A stretch of DNA of 64,000 nt from Bryobacterales bacterium (GTDB lineage Bacteria > Acidobacteriota > Terriglobia > Bryobacterales > Bryobacteraceae). The number at the start of each line of letters is the position of its first letter. Positions within the stretch are counted from its first letter, which is position 1. The stretch lies in NCBI GenBank assembly GCA_003163855.1, contig PLRJ01000162.1:56534-120533 (forward strand). Reading direction: 5' to 3'. Under the pieces are notes generated by a model. It ran no database searches, was not told where the DNA came from, and saw only the letters and a program-made list of their open reading frames with translations. Shown here piece by piece: positions 1 through 10,137 of this stretch. A program made the position numbers and the translations under genes.

Positions 1-21
1 GGCCCCGGAAGAATAAATCTT

Positions 22-708
22 ATGGTTCTGAATGACTTCAATAAACTAGAGGCTAGGGCGATGAGTCAGCAGGAAATTTTTGAAGTAGCGCTCCCTAAGG
101 TCGAGCATGTCGCCGCAGGAGCGGTCCTTTTGCGCTCGTACGCCGAGACCTCCCAGGCGGCGGTTCTCGAATCCATTCATCAGATTGAAGCTTCCTCTCC
201 CTTCCGCCACATGGTCACGCCGGGCGGCTTCCGCATGTCGGTGGCCATGACAAATGCCGGCCGCATCGGTTGGGTGACCGATCGTTCAGGCTACCGTTAT
301 TCTCCGCTTGACCCCCTCAGTGGCAGGGCATGGCCTCACTTGCCCGGCCTTCTTTCCCGCTTAGCCTCAGATGCCGCTGCAAGTGCTGGCTTTCCATCGT
401 TCGAGCCCGACGTCTGCCTCATCAACCGCTATGCACCCGGAGCGCGCATGGCGCTCCATCAGGATAAAGACGAGCGTGATTTTGATCAGCCTATCGTGTC
501 TCTATCTCTGGGCCTGCCCGCGACCTTTATGTTCGGCGGTCTCAAACGCACCGACAAACCTCTGCGCATTCGTTTGTTGAGCGGCGATGTCATCGTGTGG
601 GGCGGCGTTAACCGGCTGGCTTATCACGGGATTGCGCCCTTACCCAAAGGGGTTCACCCGCTCACCGGAGCTTTTAGAATCAATCTGACATTCCGCTGCG
701 GACTTTAG
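22..708 (+). CDS. alkB: AlkB-like 2OG-Fe(II) dioxygenase (DNA alkylation repair)
   Basis: NRYAPGARMALHQDKDE...SLSLGLPATFMFGG...GDVIVWGG motifs; likely internal start at MSQQEIFE (61). Confidence 0.9.
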   Translation: MVLNDFNKLEARAMSQQEIFEVALPKVEHVAAGAVLLRSYAETSQAAVLESIHQIEASSPFRHMVTPGGFRMSVAMTNAGRIGWVTDRSGYRYSPLDPLSGRAWPHLPGLLSRLASDAAASAGFPSFEPDVCLINRYAPGARMALHQDKDERDFDQPIVSLSLGLPATFMFGGLKRTDKPLRIRLLSGDVIVWGGVNRLAYHGIAPLPKGVHPLTGAFRINLTFRCGL

Positions 709-758
709 AAAGTTTGCCGCTGGTAAACTGAAAGAGTTATTTTCCACACGCTGCACAA

Positions 759-834
<76 letters not shown>

Positions 835-1010
835 TTTTCCATTACAATCAAGTGGCAAGTACTGGTCCGTATAAGTACTCCCCGTGATTGCCTCATAACT
901 CGTCACCTCGCTACCATCTGCATTTGCCTTTTTCAAGAACGTTGATTGGCTGCGAACCTGACATTGACGTCAGTGCCTGCCAGTCTCCCAAAAAACCAGG
1001 TTGGAGTGAA

Positions 1011-3155
1011 GTGATTTTTTCAAAAAAATTCGCATTAACGCGGCGCATACTGCCAAACGCACTGATAGTGATTGCTGCGGCAGCCATGTATGTGGTTCCT
1101 GCATGGGCCCAGGACCTGACGGGCGGTCAATTCACCGCCAACTGCGGAAACGCCACCGCCGCCCAGATCTTCGACGCCAACAAAATGAATACCGGTCTGT
1201 ACGGTGAGACGAACCTGATCGCGGTGAGTGACCCGGACATCGTACTGATTGGCAACCAATGGTGGATGATCTTCGCGACCGGCCCCAGCAGCACCCGCGC
1301 CATCCAGCCCTTCGCGGCCTACCTCCCTCCGGGAGCCTCGCTCTCTACAACCACCACCTACCCGTCCGATCCGAACGGTTGGCACTTGGTCGGAGCGCAG
1401 GCCAATGGTCAGGGCATTGCGATCCCGGTCTCTCCTAACCCCGGCACGAACGGCTGGGATCAAATTGCGGCCGAGACACCCTCGGTCGACGTAGGGTCCG
1501 ACGGCACCGTCAGCATCTACTACTCGGGCCACAATGCGGGCCAGACCCCTTTTCAGATCGGCCTCATGACCGGCTTCACTAATGGCCAAGCCACCGGCGA
1601 TCCTAACCCGGTAATGACGGCGTTGGAGCCTTGGGAGTTCAGCAGCGGCCTGAGCGCGCTCCTGGAACAGTCGGTGCGCTGGATGCCGCAGCTCAACAAA
1701 TACATCATGTACTACACCGCCGGCGCATGGTGGGCCAGCCCGCCGGACAACAAGATTGCCTACGCCGAGAGCACCGATGGAATCAACTGGGTCAACCGCC
1801 AGCCGCTCGATTTTCCCGTTAGCTATTACAATCAGGACTTCCTTTACAACCCCGCGCGCAACCGTTACGAGATGGTGATCTCAAATGACCCCACCGGCGC
1901 GGGCGGTGCCAATCCTCGCAACATCGTTTGGCGCGACGCGGCCACCCCCGCCGTCAAAATGGCCAACTGGCAAAACGAGGTTACCTTGCTGCAATACAAC
2001 GCCTCCAACAGCGCGTCCTGGTACAACAGCGGCATCCTCTCGCCTTCGGTGAAATACGGCAACCTGCCTGGCGAATTAAACCGCATGTACGTTTTCTTCC
2101 ACTCCTATTCGCAGGCGGGCGACATGTCCATCGGCCGCTTTTATTGCGATGCCCCGGCGCAGTCCCAGACCATCACTTTCAATTCCATTCCGGCACAGAC
2201 CGTTGGCAGCACCCTCACAGTCAGCGCCACCGCCAGTTCAAACCTTCCGGTAACCTTCGGCGTGGTGCCGAATGGCAATTGCAGCGTTGCGGGCAACACA
2301 GTCACCTTTCTAAATGCCGGCGCATGCGGTGTAGTGGCCAATCAGGTGGGCAACGCTGCCTACCAGGCAGCACCGTCGGTCGGTCAGGTCGTTCAAGTCA
2401 ACAGCCAGACGGCGCAAACTATCACGTTTAAACCCATTCCCACGCAGGCAGCGGGTACGCCGCTAGCGCTCAGCGCGACTGCAACTTCCGGCTTAGCGGT
2501 TAGCTTTGCCTCCTACACTCCGGGCGTTTGCACCGTATCCGGCACAACGGCTAATTTTGCTGGCGGCGGCACATGCACCATCGTGGCTTCGCAAACAGGC
2601 AACAGCACCTATGCGGCTGCGCCGTTAGTAACCCAAAGCTTTACCGTTAGCTCGGGGCAGCAAGCGCAGACCATCACCTTCAACGCGATTCCCGCACAGA
2701 CCGTCGGCGGATCCCTGGTTGTCAGCGCCACGGCAAGCTCGGGCCTGCCGGTCACCTTTTCCGTAGTCCCCAATGGCAACTGCAGCATCTCGGGCGGCAC
2801 CGTCACCTTCTTAAACGTTGGGAACTGTGGAGTAGTGGCTAGCCAAGCGGGAAATGCGTCCTACTTGGCGGCTCAGGCCGTGGGCCAGATCATCGTCGTA
2901 AACAACTCAGCGGTGCAGAGTATTACCTTCAATGCAATCCCGCCCCAGAAGGTAGGCGGCACCCTCGCAATCACCGCTACGGCAAGTTCGGGTTTGCCCA
3001 TCACTTACGTGATTGTTCCAAACGGGAACTGCAGCATCTCGGGCAGCATTGTCACCTTCCTGAATCAAGGTGTCTGCGGGGTTGTGGCCACGCAGGGTGG
3101 CAACGCAACCTATGCGCCCGCGGCGGCCGTGGGTCAGGCAATTGTCGTCAATTAA
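1011..3155 (+). CDS. Secreted protein: GH43/GH32-like beta-propeller region plus four ~80-aa Ig-like repeats
   Basis: ORF 888-3155; in-frame GTG at 1011 after TTGGAG, then a signal peptide (FSKKFALTRRILPNALIVIAAAAMYVVPAWA); propeller-like YAESTDGINW; four QTITFxxIPxQTVGxxLxxSATASSGLPVTF repeats. Confidence 0.75.
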   Translation: MIFSKKFALTRRILPNALIVIAAAAMYVVPAWAQDLTGGQFTANCGNATAAQIFDANKMNTGLYGETNLIAVSDPDIVLIGNQWWMIFATGPSSTRAIQPFAAYLPPGASLSTTTTYPSDPNGWHLVGAQANGQGIAIPVSPNPGTNGWDQIAAETPSVDVGSDGTVSIYYSGHNAGQTPFQIGLMTGFTNGQATGDPNPVMTALEPWEFSSGLSALLEQSVRWMPQLNKYIMYYTAGAWWASPPDNKIAYAESTDGINWVNRQPLDFPVSYYNQDFLYNPARNRYEMVISNDPTGAGGANPRNIVWRDAATPAVKMANWQNEVTLLQYNASNSASWYNSGILSPSVKYGNLPGELNRMYVFFHSYSQAGDMSIGRFYCDAPAQSQTITFNSIPAQTVGSTLTVSATASSNLPVTFGVVPNGNCSVAGNTVTFLNAGACGVVANQVGNAAYQAAPSVGQVVQVNSQTAQTITFKPIPTQAAGTPLALSATATSGLAVSFASYTPGVCTVSGTTANFAGGGTCTIVASQTGNSTYAAAPLVTQSFTVSSGQQAQTITFNAIPAQTVGGSLVVSATASSGLPVTFSVVPNGNCSISGGTVTFLNVGNCGVVASQAGNASYLAAQAVGQIIVVNNSAVQSITFNAIPPQKVGGTLAITATASSGLPITYVIVPNGNCSISGSIVTFLNQGVCGVVATQGGNATYAPAAAVGQAIVVN
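2166..3152 (+). repeat. Four tandem ~250-bp units encoding Ig-like QxITFxxIP repeats
   Basis: Unit starts near 2166, 2413, 2667 and 2916; translated repeats clearly homologous. Confidence 0.85.
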
Positions 3156-4869
3156 GAAACGCCAGCACGAATACCAACGGAGCATTCCAGTTGATTGCCA
3201 CCTCGTTGCAGGCATAGGCGCCTGTTTGGTCAACGTACATTTTGCCGCGCGGCGTATCCGGACTCAGCAGTTTCTTCATAACGCTATCTTGCCGGCCGGG
3301 GTTCGGTCCTCCGGATAGCAATCCGGGCCAAGGCAGATCCAGGCCGTCTGCGGCGCTAGGACGGTGGTGAGGATGACGGAACGCGTTTTCACCTAGCTGC
3401 GTCACCCAGGAAAGCGAGAACGAATTTCTGCCCAGTAGATAGTGCAGGTTATCCATAGCGGCATTGCGGTACTGCGTATTGGGCTGAAAACGGTTCGCAA
3501 TCAGAAGTTGCATGCTGTAGTTTGCCGCTACTGCATTCGATCCCCAGACGTAATCGCTGGCCGTCAGGGAGATTCGATAAGGATGCTGATGAGTCCTCAA
3601 GGCTATTGCATCGGCAGCGGCTAGCGTTTTCTGGCGAATGGCCTCTGCTGCTTCTTTGTCACCGCCATTCCCAAGCACGTACGTGTAGAGAGCAAGCGGT
3701 GCAACCATCGGCCACGATTGTGGATTCACCGGACGAACCGAGTCGAGGTATTCGCGATAGTGCGCAAGAAAGTATTGCCCAAATTCCGGCTGCTTGGTTG
3801 TGCGCAGAAGTTCAGCCGCCGCCCACAACTCTTCATCGCCACAGGAGCGATCGCCGTAATCTCCCGTGGAGACGCCAGGCGGATTCTTGAAGGTAACGTT
3901 TGGATTGTTCTTCAGCCACGCCCACGCTTGCGTCGCTGCCTGTAGGCAGCGCTTGGCAAAGGTTGCATCAAAGCGCCTGTAGTCGCGCGCGGCAATTGCC
4001 ATCACAGCGGCAAAATCGGCTGTGGCGCAGGAACTCTTAAAGGGTGCCGCACCCGTCCCGACGACAACACTCGGCAGCGTGTCGCGGTCGGGCATGATGA
4101 AGGCACAGAAATGATCACTAGTCTGCTTATGCCAGACGCCTCCGTCGCTATCCTGCATGGATAACATCCATTCGAGGTTCCAGCGAATTTCGTTCAGAAT
4201 GTCGGGCTGGCCGTTTGCTGATTCAGGAAGATTAAGCGAAAGTTTGTCTGCCGAATCTCCATAAAGTTCCCACGCCCACAACAAAGTGCCAGTCGTGATA
4301 CCGCCATTCACAACATATCTGCCATAGTCACCGGCGTCGTGCCAGCCATACGCCGAGGCGTGGTCGCCCGCCTTGCCCGCCGACGGATCAAACCCGCCTT
4401 TGACATGACAGATGCCATGCCGGTAGCCTGGAAACTCGGAACCGAGATTAACTTCAGTTCCGCAACGCTGCCCATAGTAAGAACGCATCGTCAGGTAGTA
4501 GGCTCGCTTGAACACATCGGGAGCAATGCGGAAATTCCAGCTGCGACCCACGCCATCAATTTGGAGATAGAAGTTGCCCGTCTGCTTGAACTCCGAGAAG
4601 TCAGCGATTTGAACGCTATCGTTTGTGTCCGAATCAAGTACGGGATCGCTCAGGCTGCCTGAGAAAACGGCGGAATTGCCTTCCGGCTTGCGAATAGAAA
4701 AAGCCTTCCGTGGCGCGGCAGAAGCGGCCTGTGGCACGAACATCGCGAGCTTGGGAGCTGCCGGCAAATAACCCACTTGGTCCACTTTGATGGCAATGGT
4801 AGGGGATTGGGCGAACACCTGTAGCGAAAATCCGCCCAGCAAGCAGGCGCTGAAAACCCTTAAGTTCAT
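3148..4869 (-). CDS. Glycoside hydrolase family 9 (cellulase) with N-terminal Ig-like domain, secreted
   Basis: Signal peptide; IKVDQVGYLPAAPKLAMF; GWHDAGDYGRYVVNGG; C-terminal CNEVAINWNAPLVFVLAFL. Confidence 0.9.
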   Translation of the reverse strand: MNLRVFSACLLGGFSLQVFAQSPTIAIKVDQVGYLPAAPKLAMFVPQAASAAPRKAFSIRKPEGNSAVFSGSLSDPVLDSDTNDSVQIADFSEFKQTGNFYLQIDGVGRSWNFRIAPDVFKRAYYLTMRSYYGQRCGTEVNLGSEFPGYRHGICHVKGGFDPSAGKAGDHASAYGWHDAGDYGRYVVNGGITTGTLLWAWELYGDSADKLSLNLPESANGQPDILNEIRWNLEWMLSMQDSDGGVWHKQTSDHFCAFIMPDRDTLPSVVVGTGAAPFKSSCATADFAAVMAIAARDYRRFDATFAKRCLQAATQAWAWLKNNPNVTFKNPPGVSTGDYGDRSCGDEELWAAAELLRTTKQPEFGQYFLAHYREYLDSVRPVNPQSWPMVAPLALYTYVLGNGGDKEAAEAIRQKTLAAADAIALRTHQHPYRISLTASDYVWGSNAVAANYSMQLLIANRFQPNTQYRNAAMDNLHYLLGRNSFSLSWVTQLGENAFRHPHHRPSAADGLDLPWPGLLSGGPNPGRQDSVMKKLLSPDTPRGKMYVDQTGAYACNEVAINWNAPLVFVLAFLN

Positions 4870-4872
4870 AAA

Positions 4873-6684
4873 TCAACGATACGCAGCAGCCTGAATCCCA
4901 TACAACTCCGAATACTGGCCGCCTTTCGCCATCAGTTCCTCGTGTGTTCCAACCTCCACCAGGCGGGCGCCATCCAGCACAACAATTAGGTCAGCCATTC
5001 GCACGGTTGAGAAACGGTGCGAAACCAGAATCGTAATCCGCCCCTCGCCCCCGGCACCATGGGCGGCCGCTGCATAGCGGTCGAACAAAGCATGTTCAGT
5101 CTCAGCATCCAGAGCTGCGGTCGGTTCATCCAGAATCAACAGCAGCGGCTGATCCCGCATGAAGCCCCGCGCCAGCGCAAGTTTCTGCCATTGGCCGAAC
5201 GACAACTCAGCTCCGCCGGGCCACGTCGGGCCTAGTTGCGTATCCAATCCCGAAGTCAGCCGTGCAATCACATCTGCCGCTCCTGCGCGCTCAATAGCTG
5301 CGCGTACGGCCGGCTCATCGTCAAGCCGCGGCACATCACCCAAGCCCACTGTATGGGTAGCGCGAAATTCAAAACGGAAAAAATCTTGAAAAGCGCCAGC
5401 TAAACGCCCTCGCCACTGGCTGGCCGCGATACGCGCTAAAGGAACTTCATCCACAAAGATCGACCCTTCTGTGGGCTCATACATCTTTGCCAGCAGCTTC
5501 ACCAGCGTCGTCTTGCCGGCGCCGTTTTCACCGACAATCGCTATCACCGCGCCTGCTGGCAGCGTCAACGATACATCGTCCAGTACAGTGCGCGATGTTC
5601 CAGGATATTGAAACGACACGTGCTCCATCCGGATACCACTGCGCAGCGACGCCGGAACGGGAAGATCTCCTGCCGCCTCTATCTTGGCTGCATAATCCTC
5701 AAGCCAGGCCAGCCGCCGCGAGCCGTCCATCCAGAAACCGCGCAGGAATCCGATCTCGCCTACGGTCGCACCGATATACGAGGAAAGCCGCGCTCCTGCC
5801 GCCAGCACCAGCAGCACTTGGCTTGCCGGCGCACGCAAACCATACGCTACGAATACAACCGCGCCCACATACGCCAAGCCGAAAACCGCCCAACCAAGCG
5901 CGTGCCAGAAAGCCGAGCCCCAGCGTGCCGCAGCCACCGGCTTGTACCAACGCTCCCAGGCCGCACGGCGATCGCTTATCAACCTCTCGCCAATGCCGGC
6001 AACCCGCACCTCTTTGCCTGGCGAGGCGGTGGTTGCGATGGTGAACAAATGGCGCGACAGCCGGTTCGTTTGAGCGCCCCTCTCCTGCGCCTTTCTTTCA
6101 ATCGCCGGCCGCCAGCTGGATGTTAGAACGGTTGGAATGGCAAACACTGCCAGCAGCATCAGCGCCGGATGAATGGACGCCAGCAGCGCCATTGTCACTC
6201 CAAGCCTCAGTATCCATCCCAGCGTGGTGAATAACGACTGGTACATGTGGTCCAGCACGAAAACCTGGTTGCGAAGCATCGAGAGCCGGTCCAGGTATTC
6301 GGGCCGCTCTTGATGGGCGATCGTTGCGATGGAGCCCTGCAACTGCGCCACGTGCGACTCCAGCGCAATAGTCACCTTGTCGCGAAAGCGGCGCTGGATT
6401 CGCGTGCTCACTGTGCGCAGAAACCATGTTCCCGCCGTAGATAGCGCCAGCCCGGCCGCCGCCCACTGTACCAACTCCGGCCTATGTTGCATTACGCCTC
6501 TGCCCAGCAGCATCAGCCACAATGCGAGCAGAGCGTCCGGCAACGCGGCTAGTTGCGAAACCAGAAAGGAAGCAACCATCAGGCCCGGTTGATCGCGATA
6601 GCCCAGCTTGCATAACCGCCACATGGAAGACAAAGCCGGGGGCAAGGGCTCGATGGCGGAAATCGGTTTAGGCGAGGACGTCAT
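4873..6684 (-). CDS. ABC exporter, fused permease/ATPase
   Basis: Walker A GENGAGKTT, signature LSFGQ, Walker B LLLILDEPTAALD; likely start MTSSPKP at 6684. Confidence 0.92.
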   Translation of the reverse strand: MTSSPKPISAIEPLPPALSSMWRLCKLGYRDQPGLMVASFLVSQLAALPDALLALWLMLLGRGVMQHRPELVQWAAAGLALSTAGTWFLRTVSTRIQRRFRDKVTIALESHVAQLQGSIATIAHQERPEYLDRLSMLRNQVFVLDHMYQSLFTTLGWILRLGVTMALLASIHPALMLLAVFAIPTVLTSSWRPAIERKAQERGAQTNRLSRHLFTIATTASPGKEVRVAGIGERLISDRRAAWERWYKPVAAARWGSAFWHALGWAVFGLAYVGAVVFVAYGLRAPASQVLLVLAAGARLSSYIGATVGEIGFLRGFWMDGSRRLAWLEDYAAKIEAAGDLPVPASLRSGIRMEHVSFQYPGTSRTVLDDVSLTLPAGAVIAIVGENGAGKTTLVKLLAKMYEPTEGSIFVDEVPLARIAASQWRGRLAGAFQDFFRFEFRATHTVGLGDVPRLDDEPAVRAAIERAGAADVIARLTSGLDTQLGPTWPGGAELSFGQWQKLALARGFMRDQPLLLILDEPTAALDAETEHALFDRYAAAAHGAGGEGRITILVSHRFSTVRMADLIVVLDGARLVEVGTHEELMAKGGQYSELYGIQAAAYR

Positions 6685-8500
6685 ACGTTGCGCCCTCCTC
6701 ATCACCCTGAACGCTAAAGCGCTGCGCCTGCAAATCGAACATGGTCCGGTAACGTCCGCCAAGTGCCATTAATTCATCGTGTGTGCCAAGTTCGACAACA
6801 TGCCCTTGCTCCAGCACGCAAATGCGATCGGCCTGCCGAACCGTGGAGAACCGATGCGAAATCAGTATGGTAGTGCAATGCCTGGTAGCGGCTAATAGGC
6901 GTTCAAAAATCTCTGCTTCGCCTCGAACGTCCAACTGCGCCGTGGGCTCGTCCAGCAGCACTATGCCAGCGCCCAAGGTTACCGCGGCCAGCGATCGCGC
7001 CAGCGCGATGCGTTGCCATTGACCGCCCGACAGGTCTGTCCCGTCATCGTAGCCGCGAGCGAGAACTGTGTCGAGTGCTGCCAGATTTTCCGCTCCCGCC
7101 GAAACAAGCGCGCTATGTATGACGTGGTCGGGAGCGCCATTCGGAGCCACATTGTCGCGCAGCGGCAGTTCTAGGCGAATAAAATCCTGGAACACAGCCG
7201 TGATGCGCGCTCGCCAGGAAGCCAGATCGAAGGTAAGAATATCGATGCCGTCCACTTCAATCGTGCCTGACTGAGGATCATACAAACGGCACAGCAACTT
7301 CGCCAGCGTCGTTTTACCGGCGCCATTCTGTCCTACAATGGCCAGCGACGAGCCGGCAGGAATCGTCAGGTTAAAGTCTTTGACTACCGGAGCGCCGTCC
7401 TGATAAGCGAAGCTGACATCGCGCAATCGGATCTCGCGTTGAGGTCTCGCATCGGCAGAGCGGTTGCCGGAAGTAAGCGCGCCTGCGGGCTGCATGGCCG
7501 GTTCTAATCGCAGCACCGCCGCAACCGGAGCGGCCGCTCCATCTAGCGCCCAGCTGAATCCGCCGAAGGCAATCATAGATACGCCTATCGCGCTTTGCAC
7601 ATAGACAACGGCTTCGCCCAGGCTGATGCGGCCACTGCTGGCGGCCGCGGCAAGCATCAGGAATACAACCATGTTTGCCGATACCACCAGCAGCATGCTC
7701 CAGATAACGGGGCGCTCTCGTAAGCGCGTAGCCGCATACTGCAGTTCGTGCAATCGAGTTCGTCTTGCTTTGAATCGTTGGATAGTCCAGCTATCCAGCC
7801 CGAACAGCCGCAACTCCTTACTTGCAGGTGGGTCAACTGCAAGCCGATAGGCATATTCGGCGTCGCGTTGCGCGCTGCGCACTTCTTCGGTATTGCGGTC
7901 GCGCCAAACGCCGCTTTCGCGCAGCAGCCAGTGCGTTGCCAGCCAGGCCCCGGCCAGAACAAGCGGAGCCCACCAGGCGTAGTAGGCAAGAATCAAGGCC
8001 GACGCGACGCCGCCGATCATCTCAACCAAGCCGTTGGCAATGAAATCCATCGAGATAGACAATGGCGGGCCAGTCATTCCAAGGTCGAAATCGCGTGCCA
8101 CCGTCAGGTCGCTGGTTAAGGCGGGATTCTCCAAGTGACCCATGCCCGGCGGACGCACACACGCTTCCGTCAGCCGATCGTAAAGCCAGGCGGCCGCCCG
8201 GTCTCCAAGATTCGCACTGACGGCTTGACTTATTGGATTTAACAGTTGCAGCAGGACGAAAACACCCCCGGCAAATGCCAGTGCGCTGGCCAAAGGCTGT
8301 CCGCGCTGTACTGTGCCGACCAGAACTCCCATGGCGATGCCGAAAATTGCGGGCAAAGTTCCGCGTAGCAGGACAGTCGCCCACCAGGACGCCGCCAGGC
8401 CGGGGTCAGCCTTAGGCAGAGTTCCGAAAAACTTCCATTCTTTGCGGTTTCTAAGCGCCTGAAGCATAAGTAAGGCTGACACATTATAATGAAGTTTCAC
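6668..8500 (-). CDS. ABC exporter, fused permease/ATPase (probable partner of the previous gene)
   Basis: Walker A GQNGAGKTT, LSGGQ, GIVLLDEPTAQLD; GTG at 8500 or ATG at 8467. Confidence 0.92.
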   Translation of the reverse strand: MKLHYNVSALLMLQALRNRKEWKFFGTLPKADPGLAASWWATVLLRGTLPAIFGIAMGVLVGTVQRGQPLASALAFAGGVFVLLQLLNPISQAVSANLGDRAAAWLYDRLTEACVRPPGMGHLENPALTSDLTVARDFDLGMTGPPLSISMDFIANGLVEMIGGVASALILAYYAWWAPLVLAGAWLATHWLLRESGVWRDRNTEEVRSAQRDAEYAYRLAVDPPASKELRLFGLDSWTIQRFKARRTRLHELQYAATRLRERPVIWSMLLVVSANMVVFLMLAAAASSGRISLGEAVVYVQSAIGVSMIAFGGFSWALDGAAAPVAAVLRLEPAMQPAGALTSGNRSADARPQREIRLRDVSFAYQDGAPVVKDFNLTIPAGSSLAIVGQNGAGKTTLAKLLCRLYDPQSGTIEVDGIDILTFDLASWRARITAVFQDFIRLELPLRDNVAPNGAPDHVIHSALVSAGAENLAALDTVLARGYDDGTDLSGGQWQRIALARSLAAVTLGAGIVLLDEPTAQLDVRGEAEIFERLLAATRHCTTILISHRFSTVRQADRICVLEQGHVVELGTHDELMALGGRYRTMFDLQAQRFSVQGDEEGATYDVLA

Positions 8501-8513
8501 GCGTTCATGCTTA

Positions 8514-9272
8514 ATGGTCGATATACATAGTCATATTCTTCCTGGTCTCGACGATGGCTCGAAGACTATGGATGAAAGTCTTGAGATGTTGCAGCTGGCG
8601 GCATCGTCTGGTACTACCGATATCGTTGCCACACCTCACGCCAACCTCGAATTTAGTTTCGACCCCGCCGTCGTTTCGAATCTGGTAAACGAACTGTCTG
8701 ACAGAACCAAGGGGCTGATCAAGATTCACAAAGGTTGCGATTTTCACCTCAATGTAGATAATTTGCAGGATGCTCTTGCGAATCCGGCTAAATATACAGT
8801 AAATGGCCGCGCTTATTTAATGGTGGAATTGCCCGATCTGACATCCATTTCAGCCATGCGTAATGTGTTAAATAGACTGCTGGAAACGCGCATAATTCCC
8901 ATCATTACTCATCCTGAGCGGAATCGTTCCGTTCAGGGAAATTTGAAGGAAGTAGAGCTTTGGGTGAAGGATGGTTGTCTCATGCAGGTAACGGGGCAGT
9001 CGCTGTTAGGGCACTTCGGACAAACAGCGTTGCGCTTCGCCGAGTCCCTGTTTGATTCGGATTTAGTGCACTTTGTAGCCAGCGATGCGCACGATTGTGT
9101 CAATCGGCCGCCTAATTTAGCCCCCGCTTTTAAATTGGTTTCCGATCGCTGGGGCTCCGAGCGTGCAGACGCGTTATTCAACCATAATCCCCAGGCCGTG
9201 CTTTGGGGTGAGGCAATTTACGCACTTCCCAAGCCAAATAAAAAGGCACGTTTTTTCGCTTTCTGGAAATAA
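8514..9272 (+). CDS. CpsB/YwqE-like PHP-type tyrosine-protein phosphatase
   Basis: MVDIHSHILPGLDDGSKTMDESLEML...TPH...HPERN...SDAHD. Confidence 0.88.
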   Translation: MVDIHSHILPGLDDGSKTMDESLEMLQLAASSGTTDIVATPHANLEFSFDPAVVSNLVNELSDRTKGLIKIHKGCDFHLNVDNLQDALANPAKYTVNGRAYLMVELPDLTSISAMRNVLNRLLETRIIPIITHPERNRSVQGNLKEVELWVKDGCLMQVTGQSLLGHFGQTALRFAESLFDSDLVHFVASDAHDCVNRPPNLAPAFKLVSDRWGSERADALFNHNPQAVLWGEAIYALPKPNKKARFFAFWK

Positions 9273-9534
9273 ACGTGCCACGTTAGTCACTATTCCTACA
9301 TTCTTAGTTTGGGATAGATAGTTTTGTGGTTGTGGTACTCAGCAGGCTCATACCCTCCCTCGAAGATCTAGATTTATATCTGTAAAACGTGGTACTACAT
9401 TAGATGACGCTGATAGGTTAGTTCGCCTGTAGCGATTCCCTTCGAGCATGCCAGCCGAAGCCGATCCAAATAAATAGGCGTACCAAGTCAAAACGGCCTG
9501 TCCTTTAACTAACTCGTCTTTTCTCGGAGGATTG

Positions 9535-10107
9535 ATGTCTAGTTTGCAAATGGTGTTAGCCACAACTGTCTCTGTACTGCCAATACATGGACAAAGCCTG
9601 ATTCCAGATCAGGACGCTACCTTCCCTTGGTACGGAATTCGCACCCGCTCCAATCATGAACGGATGGCCGCTAATGTACTGTCCGGCAAAGGGTACGAAC
9701 ACTACCTTCCAACCTACAAAACGAAGCGCCGTTGGACCGACCGTATTGTCGAGAGCGAGCGCCCGCTTTTCCCCGGCTACGTCTTTTGCCGCTTCGATCA
9801 CAAAGCGCGGTTGCCTATTCTGACAACACCGGGCGTAGTTGCGGTGGTCGGATTCGGCAACGACCCCGCTCCCATCCAAGAGACCGAAATAGAGGCGGTG
9901 CGTACTGTTCTGCGCTCCGGTCTGGCCACCGAACCGTGTCCTTTTCTACGCGAAGGTCAGCGTGTGCGCGTGAAGCGTGGCGCTTTGGAAGGCGTGGAAG
10001 GCATACTCATGAAGAAGAAGAACGAATTCCGTATGGTGGTGTCGGTTGGTATGCTCCAGCGCTCCATTGCCGTAGAAATCGACCGTGAGTGGATCGACGC
10101 TATTTAG
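9535..10107 (+). CDS. UpxY/RfaH-like NusG-family transcription antiterminator
   Basis: WYGIRTRSNHERMAANVLSGKGYEHYLPTYKTKRRWTDR...LFPGYVFCRFD; KOW-like C-terminus; GGAGG upstream. Confidence 0.88.
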   Translation: MSSLQMVLATTVSVLPIHGQSLIPDQDATFPWYGIRTRSNHERMAANVLSGKGYEHYLPTYKTKRRWTDRIVESERPLFPGYVFCRFDHKARLPILTTPGVVAVVGFGNDPAPIQETEIEAVRTVLRSGLATEPCPFLREGQRVRVKRGALEGVEGILMKKKNEFRMVVSVGMLQRSIAVEIDREWIDAI

Positions 10108-10137
10108 TTTCAGCTGCCTTCTTATAAAGTATTAAGC

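Noticed and set aside
1035-1589. Antisense ORF inside the propeller gene (and the many similar nested ORFs in the track)
   Set aside because: No recognisable family or RBS; fully shadowed by a stronger CDS. Same reasoning for most nested ORFs, e.g. 12571-13374, 46604-47734, 53501-54676, 58237-59070, 63002-63919.
9245-9279. GGCACGTTT...AAACGTGCC inverted repeat at the end of the CpsB-like gene
   Set aside because: 17-nt loop, overlaps the stop codon and has no U-tract; weak as a terminator.
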